From Rhynochetos jubatus (Eukaryota; Chordata; Aves; Eurypygiformes; Rhynochetidae): a stretch of 64,000 nucleotides of DNA. A program made the position numbers and the translations under genes. The notes under the pieces were generated by a model, which saw only the letters and a list, made by a program, of their open reading frames with translations, searched no databases and had not been told where the DNA came from. This document shows, one piece after another, positions 17,001 to 29,225 of the stretch (positions are counted from its first letter, which is position 1; each line of letters opens with the position of its first letter). Location: positions 73,079,433 to 73,143,432 of the forward strand of contig CM050690.1 of assembly GCA_027574665.1 (NCBI GenBank), in the 5' to 3' direction.

Positions 17001-19900
17001 ACTCTGTGCCACAGAGCACGGGTAAGAGCCCCGGCATGTCCCCTCCCTGCGTGCCCAAAGGGGACGTCCCCACCGTGGCCTGCATCCATGTGCGCTGTGG
17101 GTCTGCAGGCATGCCTGGCCCCTGCACTGCGTGTCACCGCTCACGTGCGTCTACGTGGCTTTGCGAGCCGCGTGTCACTGTGCGAGCGCCTGCGTGGGCA
17201 GTGATAGCTCTATCCTGCGCCTGCCTGACCATCTGTGGGTCCCCGCAGCTCTTCCCTCTGTCTCTCGGTTAGGAAGTGCCTGTCAGCTTGTGAATGCCGT
17301 GCATCTGTTGGTGCCTGCCCAGCTCCACGGCGGTGCCCATCTGTGCCTGTGCCTGGAAGGGGACTGGGCTGTCACTGCGAGGACAGGGCTTGGCTGTGCG
17401 TGTGAGCGGGCAGCTCTGGCCAGGCTGCTGTGCCCCTGTGCTGCTCAGCATCTCCAGGGACCAGCCCTGAGTCTGCCGCTCTGCTCCTGGCCCGTGTGCC
17501 CATCTGAGAGCCCAGTGGAGGAGAGGGGCTGTTGAGTGCGTGTGTCTGTACATGCGAGAGTCCTTGTGGGCTCTGTGCCGTGCAGACGTGCGTGTTCAGC
17601 GCAGGCACGCAGGCAGCACTGGCTGTTTAGCACGTGCATGTGGACGGTGCTGCATGCACATCTGGTGCATGCATGCAAACAGCTCTGCTTGCGTGTTTGG
17701 GTGCACACAAGCAGACAGCTCTGTGTGCACGTTCGGGTCTGTGCAAGCAGACCGGGCTGCGTGCGTTCTGCGTGTGCAGATTTGCCTGCGTGAGCGTGCG
17801 TGGGGATGGCAGACGCACATGCAGGCGTGCCCTGTGCATGGGTACAGATCGCTCTGCGTGCATGTTCGTGCATGTTGGGGTGCCTGTGTGTGCACGGGCA
17901 GCAGTTGGTGCGTGCTGTCGGGACGTGGGCTGGTGCTGGAGGTGCTGGGTGTGCCCAGAGCCCTGTGCATGGGTGTCATGAGCAGCAAGGGTGCTGTGCC
18001 TGCTTTGATTCTTCTGCTGCATTTCTAGTTCATGCTAAGCTGCCAGACTCAAGTCGGTGCTTCCCTGACATGGTCACGTGCAGGCATTGTGGGGCACAGC
18101 GTTTGCACAGCAAAATCCAAATGAGATAGGAGCCAGCTGAGTTGTTGCTAAAGGCAAAGTGGGTCTAAGCGTGTTCGCGTTCCTCCTGCTCACCCGGCCT
18201 GGCACAGACAATTGCAGCACACAGCATCCTTGGGGACCAGCTCTCAGCTGCCACACGTAGCACCAAAGCAGCTTATTTCCACACTCAGTCCCTGGGTCTC
18301 CCATCACCTGCCAAGTCTGGGTGCGATGGGTGCCTTTGGTGGAGGCAGGAGCTGCTCAAGGGGTGCAGGGCGAGGGCTGACCCCCTTCTCCTGTGCCGCA
18401 GGTTCGAGCCCTGCACCAATGTGACAGCTGAGGTATACCTGCGTGCCTACCTCTCACCCTGCATCAACGACTGCGGCATCTATGGCCAGTGCAAGTTGCT
18501 GCGCACCAACAACTACCTGTATGCTGCCTGCGAGTGCAAAGCTGGTGAGAGCTTCCCCGGGCACCCACGGTGCTCACTCCACTCAAAAAACCTCCCTGGC
18601 ATCCTCCCCTCCACCCCAGGGGTTGTGTACCCCAGTAGTCCCCCCCCATGCCAGCTCTTCGCAGGGCACTGGAAAGGGGCTTTCCCGCTCCCTCCACAGC
18701 CCCTGTGGGTGCTGCAAGGGTGACGGCAGCTCTCTCCCGTCACAGGCTGGAATGGCTGGGGCTGCACTGACAACGCCGAGGCTTTCTCTTACGGCTTCCA
18801 GCTCCTCTCCACGCTGCTGCTGTGCCTCAGCAATGTCATGTTCGTGCCTCCCGTGGCTATCGCTGTCCGCAGCCACTACCTCCTGGAAGCTGCAGTCTAC
18901 ATCTTCACCATGTTCTTCTCCACTGTAAGTGTGGATTGGGAGCAGCGGGGAGGGGGGGGGCAGGTGAAGGGCTGGGGCTGTAGGGGGTGGCTCTCACACC
19001 CTTTCGACCCTACCCCAGTTTTACCACGCCTGCGACCAGCCGGGCATCGTGGTGTTCTGCATCATGGAGTATGATGTGCTGCAGTTCTGTGACTTCCTGG
19101 GCTCCCTCATGTCTGTCTGGGTCACCGTCATCGCCATGGCCCGACTCCAGCCTGTGGTCAAGCAGGCGAGTGGGGGGAGTGGGCACGTGGGGTGGGCACA
19201 GAGGGGACCCATCCTGATGAGTGCCCTGCTGCCCCACAGGTGCTGTACCTGCTGGGGGCCATGCTGCTCTCCATGGCTCTTCAGATGGACCGCCATGGGC
19301 TCTGGAACCTGCTGGGGCCCAGCCTCTTCGCCTTAGGGATCATGGCCATCGCCTGGGTAAGGACATGCTGTCCCTGTCCCCATCCCATTCAGCATCCTGC
19401 CCAGCCATCAAGCCCCACTCCCCTCCCAGCGTCTCCCCTCTGCTGCCTTCCCCCTTCCCCGTGACCCCTCTCCCTTGATCCTGGGGGATGTGGCAATGTG
19501 GCACAGGGGCCCTGCCGGTCCCTGCCGGGGCTGCCTCTTCCAGCCCCTGCTTTCCCCACCACAGACGGCTCGCACCATCCGGCGCCGCCACTGCTACCCA
19601 CCGACCTGGAAGCGCTGGGCTTTCTACCTGTGCCCAGGAGCGCTGATCGCAGCGGCCGCCGTGCTGCTCTATGCCTTCGTGGAGACAGAAGAAAACTATT
19701 TCTACATCCACAGCATCTGGCACCTGCTCATCGCCGGCAGCGTCGGATTCCTGCTGCCGCCCCGTGCCAAGCCCAGTGGGCGCCTGGGGCCACTGCCCCG
19801 GCGCAAGGGCTGTGGGTACCAGCTCTGTGTCAACGAACAGGAGGAGCTGGGGCTTGTTGACCCGGCCGTGGCCTCCATCAATAGCATTTGTACCAGCTGA
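11067..19900 (+). CDS. TMEM8B: TMEM8B (NGX6), CREST-family multipass membrane protein
   Basis: Thirteen exons: 11067-11172, 14124-14313, 14802-15009, 15164-15297, 15432-15691, 15922-16277, 16593-16689, 16898-17021, 18402-18544, 18746-18924, 19019-19165, 19240-19356, 19565-19900. They encode 798 residues. Order: signal peptide (Leu-rich, residues 18-34), a large N-glycosylated ectodomain, an EGF-like module ([11 protein letters not shown]...CECKAGWNGWGC), then seven membrane segments. The CREST hydrolase residues are visible: LSNVMF, FSTFYHACD and HSIWHLL, supplying Ser, His, Asp and His. The paralogue PGAP6/TMEM8A is a GPI-directed phospholipase A2; activity here is inferred. TMEM8B is chosen by the tail [15 protein letters not shown] and by HINT2 nearby. 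Intron 11 has a GC donor (GCGAGT). An in-frame ATG at 11004 would add 21 residues. Confidence 0.93.
12350..12490. repeat. CpG-rich 20-bp tandem repeat in TMEM8B intron 1
   Basis: Units resembling GCTGTCCGCGGTGCTGACC are repeated about six times with few changes. Each contains a SacII-like CCGCGG palindrome. It lies about 1.2 kb inside intron 1 and is far denser in CpG than its surroundings. Confidence 0.8.
14395..14565. repeat. Degenerate alternating purine-pyrimidine (CA/TG) tract in TMEM8B intron 2
   Basis: Runs such as CATGTACATGTGCGTGTATG and CACACACAGG form a degenerate dinucleotide tract with potential for Z-DNA. A similar but weaker TGCATG/GTGC-rich stretch occupies about 17540-17920 in intron 8. 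Confidence 0.6.
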
Positions 19901-22900
19901 TGCCGATGGCAGACTGGACTCCTCCGGCATGGACAGCAGCCCCATGGGGCCCAGCACCCTGTCTCTTTGCTGGCTGCCCGTCCCTGGGAGCGGCAGGACT
20001 CCTCTAGGCGGGTGCAAGCTGCCTGTGCCACACTGTTCTTGCAATTACAGCCTGGCTGAACTCTTCTCCGGGAGTTGCTGTGGCTCAGTCTGGTGCAGCG
20101 CTGCGGGGCTCAAGGCTGAGCTGGGGTCACACTCCCCTCTTTGCCAGGTCACGGAGGTACCCTGGGGATGCGGCTGGATGCAGAGCAGGCAAAGGCAATG
20201 GTCTATAGCTCTTGCTCAGGGGTCTGTAGTAAGAGCTGCTACTCTGCGGTGGGCTGCTCTGGGGATGATGCAGCTCCAGCATAGAGCAAGGAGGCCGGCA
20301 AGAGGTCGGGGCCAGGGACTGCAGTCTTTTGGCTGACTGCAGAGCAGGCTGGAGGGCTGGGATGACTTTGATTTGGCACTATGATCTCACAGGACAGCTG
20401 TAATGCCTGACCCATGGTCAGCTGTGCTGTTCCAGGGCAGCTGGGGGTCCCCTCTCCCAAGCTGGGAGGACTGCAAGGAGCCCATAGCCCCGGGACTAGC
20501 TGCCACTGGGCAGTGGTGCTGGTGCTACCTGCTCTGCTGCTGTGCAGGGCTGAGAGTGCACTGCCTGCAAGAGCTATGTCCCCAAGACCCACAGACCCAT
20601 TGGTGCCACCCTGCTGCACGGAGCAGCTCCCCTTGGCACCCCACACATGGGTGCAGGAGCTGTGGCCCTGCATCCCTGTAGGTGCCACCAGTCGCGAGAG
20701 CTCCTCGCTGGCCTGTCAGCAGGGCACTGAGCATCACTGAGAGGGCACATTGCCTGGACAGTCCCTCCCAGTAAGGTTGGGGCAACCCTGTCTCAGGCCC
20801 TGTTCCTTATCTTCCCCCGTGGTCAGACCCATGGCAGCCGGGTGGTGACTGTGGTGTGGTGGCAAACACCCAGGCTGTGTGCATGGCTCAAGGACAGGGC
20901 ATTTCCCCCCTGTTCCTGCAGCTCACAGCGGGCAAGATAGACCCCAGAGGAGAGGGAAAACCCCACTGCCCCTTCTCACCCTGCTGGGGACTGCTTCCAC
21001 CCCCTGGGATCTTTGCAACCCCGCAGGGGTCTTTGGGGGTGAGCCCCAGGCAATGCTCTGCATCAGGCAGTTGCATCCTGGCTCAGCAGAGCCCACCCGC
21101 CCGGGCAGCCCTCCTTCCCCGTACCCTGGGGACAAAGCCCAGCACAGGGAGATTTACTGGATGCCTAACAGGATTAGCAACTGCGGTGGGCAGGCAGCTC
21201 CGTAATAGGATTGCAATCTAATTAATCCTGCTGCTCGGGAGCTGGGCCCCAGCTGGCTGGAGTGGGGTGGGCTGGGAGGGGTGGCGGGGACAGTGTGGGC
21301 AGGAGCGGGAGGAGGGGTGAGTTGTTGAGGGACACGGCAGCGGCCATGGGTTCGGGGTTTTGTTGTCTGTGTCTTCAGACTGTGCGGGGGATGATGGCCG
21401 TGGGGAGCCAGCCTGGTGTGGACATGTGCCGGTCAGCCCAGAGCGGCTGGACAGGAGCCCTGGTCACTGTGCATGGGGGCTGGGGGACCTGCACTGGCTG
21501 CCCTCACCCTTCAGCCCTTTCTCTGCCACACAAAACACCCTGTCTGGTCCAGGCAGGTGGCTGATTAAGGATTAATTTTTTAATTAAAAGTGTTTCTCAC
21601 TTCACCAAGTCCAATTGCATCCCCCCAGCACAGCAGGACCCAGAAAATGAGGAGCTCAGCTTTAGCTTTCACACAAGCAACACGCTGGAGTGTGGTGCCA
21701 CACTGAGCATGGAGCTTCTGCCCCCGGCGTGCGTGCCAGCCCGGTGAGTGGTTCTGCACAAGCACACCCCCATTTTGTGGGGGTCTCAGCGCTCCATGCA
21801 GCACCCTTACCCCCCCTGATCCCCCAGCTCACTGCTGTAGGGCTGAAGAGCAAACACACTGCTTGCCGAGTTTGTGTAGACCCTACAATAACAGAGCCTA
21901 GCAAGCATGTGGTGGGATGCGCATCCCCCTTGCAAGCAGCTCTGCAGCCCCTGGCAGACACCTCGGGGTGGCATATGCAGGTCTGGACCACCGATGGGTC
22001 CTGGCAGAGGCACGCAGGACTTTTAGCTGGCAGAGCTGCCCAGGGAAGCCGGGAGGAGCCACGCACCAGCTCTGCTGGACTCCACTTCTCTGTAATGCCG
22101 GGGTGGCTCAGGGCTCCCTCTTGTTTTAATTAAACCTGCGCGTGCATTTTTCATCTCAAGGACAGGCTAAGCGGCCGACCGTGCTGCCGGGGAGGGAGCT
22201 CAGCCAAGCAGCGCTGGAGGGCATCCAGGCACTCTTTGCCAGCCCAACTCAATCCCCCGGGGCCTGCAGGCTCCCGCTGGGAGCTGGGAATCCCTCTCCC
22301 CACTTCACCCCACAGCCCCAGCAGGGCAGAATCCCATTCCCTCGCCCAGGAGGCTGGCCCAGCTCAGGGGCCATTGCGGTGGGGTGTGGGTACGGGACCC
22401 TCAGTCTTGCAGGACTGAAAGGCACTGGGAAGCTGCTCTCTCCCATGGGGCGCCTGGTGCAGGGCATGCAGCACCATCTCTCCCACCAAGCCTGAGTGGG
22501 AGCATGCTGGGACATGCCACGAGGGACTCTACATCCCTTCAGCCACCTCTCTTTGGCTGTGGGGTCAGGCCCATGGGCCTGCCGATCCTGACGGGGCTGG
22601 GTGAGCTTTGTTAGTGTGTTCCCCATGGTCTCCAGCCTCGGTCCCTTGGGGATGTGCTTGGAATGAAGGTTGGACTCTGCCTTCCTCCCCGGCTCAGAGA
22701 GTTGGGGTCTCTGTGACACCCCCAACCCCGAGTGTAAACAGCCTTCTTGGTGCTCTATCCCTGCCTCTGTCAGGCACAGCAACCGCATAACCATGGCAAC
22801 GGTGTCTCTGTAACAACCAGGTACATCTGACATCCCCATGACAACCAACTCCCAGAACAGCCCGTGAAGAGCTTCGCTCCCTCGATGCTTGGGAGGGATG

Positions 22901-24830
22901 GGGGTGGGGCTGAGCCCCACCAGGGCTGCTGGCTGCAGGGACATGGGAATGGACACAGCTGGGAAGGGCTTTGGCGAGGTGCTTGGGCAGCACAAGCCTT
23001 CGTGGACTCTGTTCTGCCACAGAGGGGACACAGGTGATGCAGGAGAACAGGACAGCTGTGGGGACAGCATGGCTCTGGCTCAGCCTCCGACATCCCAGCC
23101 CCATCCTGCCTGCTGGGCTGTCTGTGCCATCGGGCCAGCTTTCCCTGATCCGAAACAAGCTCCCTGGAACTGTGTATCCCAATTGCTGGGGCCGCGCTTC
23201 CCCCTACAACCTTCTCCCATCCCTAACTTCTGCTGCAGGGATTCTTTGCCCACTGCCCACAGCCAGGGTGGGCTGCAGGGCCCCCTCGCAGTTGCCTGTC
23301 CGTGTCTGCCGGGCCGGGCTCTCCAGACAGCGGTCCTGACGCAGTCTGTCACTGCACGCCATGCAAATTTAATGTGTCAGGCCTGAATTATTGAGTCCTG
23401 CAGTGGGACTGCATGTGCTCAGGCAGGACCCATCACCCCTCCTCCTCTCCCTGCCCATGCACACCTGAGTGGGCAGCAGCAGCATGCGGGGGCTGGCAAG
23501 AGGGTTCAGCCTTTGTGGGGGTCTCTCGGGGTGCAGGAGGGTGCTGTGCCCCTTGCTAGCCTGGGGGCTGTGAGGTGCAGGGGTGGCAGCGGGGCTGTTG
23601 GTGCTGCCAGCTCTGTTGCCTGGGGGTTGGTGGTCCCTGTGCCATGAGACCCCCAAGGATGGCGTTATCTTTGCAGGGTGCAGGGGCAGGTGTACAGGGA
23701 GGGATGCAGCGTCTCGCTCTGCTGCCGTCTCGGCATTTGCTCCCTGTGTCCTCATGAAACCCCGTGGCCAGGGGAAGCAGGTCCCCCACTGCTGCCCTGG
23801 GAGGTCTATGCCCCGCTCCTCCTCACTCTGCTGCCAGGCCCCAGAGAGACGAAGCCTTTCCACTGCAGCCGATGTAAATCCCGCCGTGGGTGCAGCCAGG
23901 GCTTGCTCCCTGGTTGGGCATGCCTATCACCGTGCTGCTCTGGGGATGACGAAAGGCTGGGAGAATGGCATGGCTGCTCTCCTCTTTTGCAATTTGCCCG
24001 GCACACCCTGCAGCCACTCGATGATTTTCTCATCAGAGTAACAAACCTCGACCGCCCTTCCCATGCAGACCCATCCATCACCCGCAGCTGGCACCAGCAC
24101 ACAGATCACAGGCGCTGGAGATGCCTGCCCTGCTCTGTCCCTGGCTGTCCCTCAGCCCTGCAGACAGCAGCCCGGCCGTGGCCAGCCTGCGGGGAGCAGC
24201 TCTGAACGTGAAAAGGGACCTCGTTTCCCCTGGTGCAACCCACGCAGACCCCGCTTGTTCCCTTCTGCCCACTGCCAAGCCCTGTGTCTCCCCCTCCTGC
24301 TGCCATCCCCAGCTCTCATCCCATGTCAGGGACCCCTTGAAGCTTCAGCCCCAGTCTTCAGGGTGAGGGCGGGGTGGGAGCCAGGCACCCGCAGGCAGAA
24401 GATACAGCTACAGGTGGAGCAAGCCCAGCCCCGGTGCATTGCTCCTGCCACGGGGCATCCCTCCAGGTCCCTGCCTCAGGGCAGCACCGTGCCGTGGGCA
24501 CCTGTCCCCTGCAACTGGAACAGAGCTGAGGATGACAAAGCCAGGCCAGAGCAGGGACAAGGGGCTCCGAGATGGACCCAGGGTATCGGGAACCGGCATC
24601 GCCCCAGCAGCACCCTGTGCCACAGTGCCTGGAGGTGTGAGAACGCAGCGGGGTGGCGGGGGATGCAGTTTTTTTCCGTGGGGGTATGGATGCAGGGACT
24701 GTACTGACTGGGGCATCACCGGGGGGGCTGTTTGAAGGGGCAAACGGCAGCTGTCATGGTTGCATAGCCAGAGGGGAGCAGCGGGCAGGGAAGGGGGACG
24801 CTGTGGCATGGAACACCAGGCAAATGTGGC
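19901..24830. other. TMEM8B 3' flank and gene-free stretch
   Basis: No exon is supported. The first part is presumably TMEM8B 3' UTR, though no clear AATAAA was found close to the stop. Short AT-rich islands stand out from GC-rich surroundings: 21170-21235 (GATTGCAATCTAATTAATCC), 21560-21600 (TTAAGGATTAATTTTTTAAT), 22120-22160, and 23355-23405, which contains a perfect octamer ATGCAAAT followed by TTAATGTGTCAGGCC. They look like candidate conserved non-coding elements. Confidence 0.35.
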
Positions 24831-26880
24831 CATGATGCAAAGCACCACGGCTTTTAGCTGCTGGTAATTGAGTTTCTTGGAGAGGCTGGTGGGGGAACCC
24901 TCGAGGGAGGGGCAGACTAGAGACTTTATCCCTGACAATTTAGAAGAGAGCTGTTGAAAAACTGCTCTGCTGAGCGGAAAAGCCACTTGAGTCGTGCTTA
25001 ACTTCATCAAGAGAACGGCATAGAAATCAGGGAGCTTGCTAAAAGAAATTAATAGAGCAGCCAGGAGGGCAGAGCGCCTGCAGACAGCACGAGAATTGCT
25101 CCGAGAGGCATGCCGGAGACTTCCAGTAAATGAACGTGTCCTTTAATGAGATTTGCAGGGCTTGCGCGGCCAAGGAGCGGAGCGGGTGGGCGGTTGGGTG
25201 GGAAAGGGCATTCCTCAAGGAGGAGAAGCTGTCACAATTAAGAGCATGGGAAAGGGGATGAAGTTACATGGAAAACCCAAGCAAAACAACCCCTGGAAAG
25301 GCTTTGAGGAAGATCTCATCGACAACGTAAAATTGCAAATCACGTTGGAATGCCAACTTCCAGCCGTTGCTGTAGCGATGAGACTTTGGGGGTGCTCAGG
25401 GGTGCACGAGAGTGCTGCGACCTGGACCTACCTCCTTCGGATGAGTCTTGGGGTTGCGTGTCCCGCAAGCCTTTGTCTTTTCTGTCAGGACAAGAAAGTC
25501 AAGCATTTCCAGCCCTGGAGCAGACATCCAGGGCTGGAATATCAACACAGAGGGATGCTGCTGAAGGAGCAGCTCCATCACATCACGGCAGGGAAAGTTC
25601 TCCCGCGGGCTGCGACTGGAGGAATAAAGTCTGCATGTACAAAGTGCAGCTGTGCTCGCTGTCAAGTGGTAGAAAATTAAGGCAGTTACTCTCGTGAGAG
25701 ATCAGCCTCGCACCAACAGAAATCAAACTGTTACACCAAATGCAATCCTAGATACATTTATCTTAAGAAGCAAGCCTGCAGAGAAAGATAAAACCATGTT
25801 AGCGGAGGCTGAGAACGTTTTCCATGGGATGCAAAGCCATCATTCCCTTTATGGTTTGCAGATTAAAGTTTTCTCATAAAAACCATTCCCCCCACCCCTG
25901 CTCAAACACCACCGCTAAAATTTCCCTTGAGAAAACCCGGTGCTAAGCAATCGGTTGTGGCGTGTGAACGGTGCTCTCAACGGAAGCTGCGTGAAACAAA
26001 TCACATTGAATCTTCCTGCTGGAAGGTGCGTGGTGCCTACACTGAGGGGAGTATTACCGTTTATTCCTTCTTTATATAACGATACTTCACCACCTCCAGG
26101 GTCAAAACCCAGGGCTCCACGTTTTGAGGAGGAGTATTTCGGCTAAAATTAAGCGGACCTGGAGCAAGTGCAATCCGGAGGCTCCCTGCTCAGCGGGAGG
26201 GGAGGTAAATCCCCCCAGGCTTCCGGTGCCAGGTCCTCCCATGGAGCTTTGCCCCAGGGCTTGCCTGCAGTCAGCAAATCTCCTGCCAGCTACAAATAGC
26301 CCATGAGGATTGTTGTTCTAATTAACTAATGAAGGCATCTCCTGCTGGAAGATGGATAATCTGAGCTGGATGCTTCCTCCCTGTTTGGAGGAGGGGATGA
26401 CCTGGAACAACACCCAGGTCCTCTCGAGGGACCCACCCCAAGGATCGGGGCGCAGTCCCCGCTGTGGGGGGTTGCTGAGTGCTCCCAGACACTGACCATC
26501 TGCCTGCATGCTGCCTTCCACTGAAATCCAGTCTCAGAGAGCAGGTTTGCTCTGGTTCAGGGCTGCCTTCAAAAAGCCACCTGACGCCGTCCTCTGCCCA
26601 GCAGGTCTGAAGGCAGCTCAGCTGCTCTCATCCCTGAGATTTCACTTCCGTCTCATCCTCTCTGCTGCAATCTGGAAGCTTTTTCTGGCAAATTACATGA
26701 GAAAAATTAACGTCTGATGAGGGTGAAATCTGTGTGGGAGCTCCCTGAGCCACAGCCAGGCACAGCACGGGGAGGATTCACTTCAAAGTGGGGAGCCACT
26801 TCATTAAAAAAGTGAATTGAGGCTTTTGACGTTAAGATAAACACCCTGATACACTTCCAAGCAGCTTTCCCTCCTTGTCC
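24831..26880. other. AT-richer block, candidate enhancer cluster
   Basis: Base composition falls sharply from the flanking GC-rich DNA over about 2 kb. Homeodomain-like TAATTA/TTAAT words recur at about 25050, 26320 (TAATTAACTAATGAAGG) and 26690-26850. No long open frame has codon-like structure. This is compatible with a cluster of conserved regulatory elements, but conservation cannot be judged from one sequence. Confidence 0.3.
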
Positions 26881-28639
26881 TTGGACATCCTCACTTGCTT
26901 CGCTTGGTTCTGTATTTTGGAGCTACACTTCTGCCTCATCTATCCTGCGCTGTATCCCAGATGGGTGTTTGGTTTTTTGGGAGGGAGATGCTGGGTGCTG
27001 CTTTGGAGTGTGTGAGACCTTCTGCGCACCAACATGAACCCAAAAACTCTGGCGCGGCCTTCTGCCCCACCTGTGAAGAGTTAAGAGTTGCTGGTGGAAG
27101 TGCCTCCGTTTCCATCGAAACCCGGTGTGGTCTTGGAAGAAAATCCAATAGAGAAGTGCCCAGCGTGCTCCTGTGCCCAGAGGTGGGTGTCCCTCTGTTG
27201 GCAGAGGTGGCAGACCCATCCCTGGCAGCAGGGTCAGGCATTGCCCCTGGGAGAACGCACCGAGGTGCAAATGCCAACCGCTTGCACAGGCAGAGGAGGT
27301 AGGAGTGGTGTGTGCAGGGGGTGCCTGCCGGAGTCACGCTGCACCCCGATTCACCCCATGGTAAACCTCTCCTCCAGCATTTGGAGTGGGTGAGAAGGAT
27401 TTTGCCAGGCTTAAGAGCTGTGGGATTGTTCCTAATGCCAACACCCAGTGCTTTCACCAAGGCTGGTGGATTTAGCAGGCCAGCCAAACAGGCCTGGGCT
27501 ATGGGGTGAGCTGTGGTTAGGGGGCCTGAGTGCCCCTTGCCTTGTGATCCCAGGGCTTGGAGCATCCTTTGGAGCAGGAAAGGGAGGAGGAGGGACTGAT
27601 GCAGAGGGGAAAACACAGGGCTGAGGGGCAAGAGTAAGGGACTGCGGGACACAGCTGCCAGCTACTCTCAGGGCTGTCATTTGGATCACACCACCGGTGC
27701 CTCTGAATCCCGGGATGGAGCCAGGCTCCACTAGCACGCAGGAATGTTCAATTATTTCAGTTCCTCCAGCCACCATATGTATGCTTTGGGCTTGGACAGG
27801 CTGTGCAGGGAGGGCCAGGAGTGTGGTGCACCTTCCACTTGTTCCAGAGTGTGATTAATCTGGGGAAAAAAAAATCTTCCCCCAGACCCTCACTACCCCA
27901 GGGGGCTGCTCCAGCTGCCCCGGGGGTCGCACGGCTTTTGGGGTGCAGGGTGTCTGCTCGGTGTGCCGTGGCTGCCTTATTGCAGGTCCTCGCCCGGGAT
28001 GGAGCTGTATGTTCTGGCTGCCCAGAGTAGGGTGCCCATGGTCCCTGGGCCTCACTGAAACCCTGCGGAGACCTGCTGGTGCTTTCACCTCCTTCTCCAG
28101 CATGGAAAGAGCCACGGTGTGCCCGGAGGTCAGCCTGCTTTCCCCTCCGCAGGCTCGCCCTGTGCTCTCCTGCCCAGCACGGATGGGCACGTCGCCTGCG
28201 CGTGGAGCGTGAGGGATCTCACCGGGCACAGGGGCTGTTTGGGACAGACCCCCCGGGAAGGGGCGATGGCTTTGGCTACCCCAGGCCGTTTCTCACCCGC
28301 GTTCCCTCCGTGCCACCCCCAATTCCCCTTGCTGACGCCGCCCAGTGCCTGCATCCCAGGGCCCGGGCCCCATGGGAAAGGGGCTGGGGTCCAGCCCTGC
28401 CACACAGTCCCTCTGGCACCCCCCATGTGCCCAAGAGGGCAGGGGTCACCCCGGGGGGGTGTTTTTTGGGACAGGGGCAGCTGTCAGGACAGCCCCACGC
28501 CCGCCCCGCCTCCCCTGCGCCGGGAGAGGGGGTGAAGCAGACCCCGGGCAGGGGGAGGCTCACCCCCTTTGCACTGAGGGGCGACCCCCTGCTCTGGGGG
28601 GTGGCGATGCCCCAGCCCTGGGGCAAGCTGGACGGGGCT

Positions 28640-28940
28640 GGGGTCGAGCCTCCGCACCAGCGCAGGAGGCTTCCCCCGGCCGCCCCCGCCCCGCCGGAGG
28701 ATCCCCCTCCCGTGACGTCACGGAGGAGCCCCCTTGCCCTCGCCCCACCCCTCCCTCTGCCTGATTGGCCGCGCCGCCTTTGCTCCACGGCAGCCCTCGC
28801 GACCTGGGGGCGGGTCTTGCTGTGACCCCGCCCCCACCCGCATCACTGATCTCTTATTGGCTGTCGAGATGCCACTCTGGTCCGTCCCGCCCCGCGTGTC
28901 CAAAGCGCCGCGGTCACCCCTCGGCCCGCGGTCCTGGCGC
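28640..28940. promoter_or_regulatory. Orphan CpG-island promoter (CRE, two CCAAT boxes, GC boxes)
   Basis: CpG-dense stretch with a palindromic CRE TGACGTCA (28713-28720), inverted CCAAT boxes ATTGG at 28764-28768 and 28856-28860, and GC boxes GGGGGCGGG (28806-28814) and CCCCGCCCCC (about 28826-28835). No coding exon starts here on either strand. The nearest candidate downstream on the plus strand is the broken GT31-like pseudogene near 30.06 kb. On the minus strand nothing coding follows for several kb. Confidence 0.55.
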
Positions 28941-28949
28941 AGCCCTTGC

Positions 28950-29225
28950 GCCCCACTGCACCCCACTGTAACCCCTCTGCAGCCCCACCGCCACCCTACT
29001 GCACCTCACTGCGCTCACATGCAACCCCACTGCACCCCACTGCACCCCACTTCGCCCTCGCGGCGGACCCACACGCTCCACTGCAGTCCACTGCATCTCC
29101 CTGCGCCCTCACTTCAACTCCACGGCACCCCGCTGCACCCTCACTGCACGCCCCCTGCACCCCCCTGCACCCTCACTTCAACTCCACGGCACCCCACTGC
29201 ACCCCCATGCACCCCATTGCACGCG
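28950..29225. repeat. CTGCACCCCA-type minisatellite
   Basis: Degenerate decamer-scale units (CACTGCACCC / CCCTGCACCC), with interspersed CTTCAACTCCACGGCACCCC blocks, directly follow the orphan CpG island. Open frames rich in His/Pro/Thr across it are artefacts. Confidence 0.8.
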
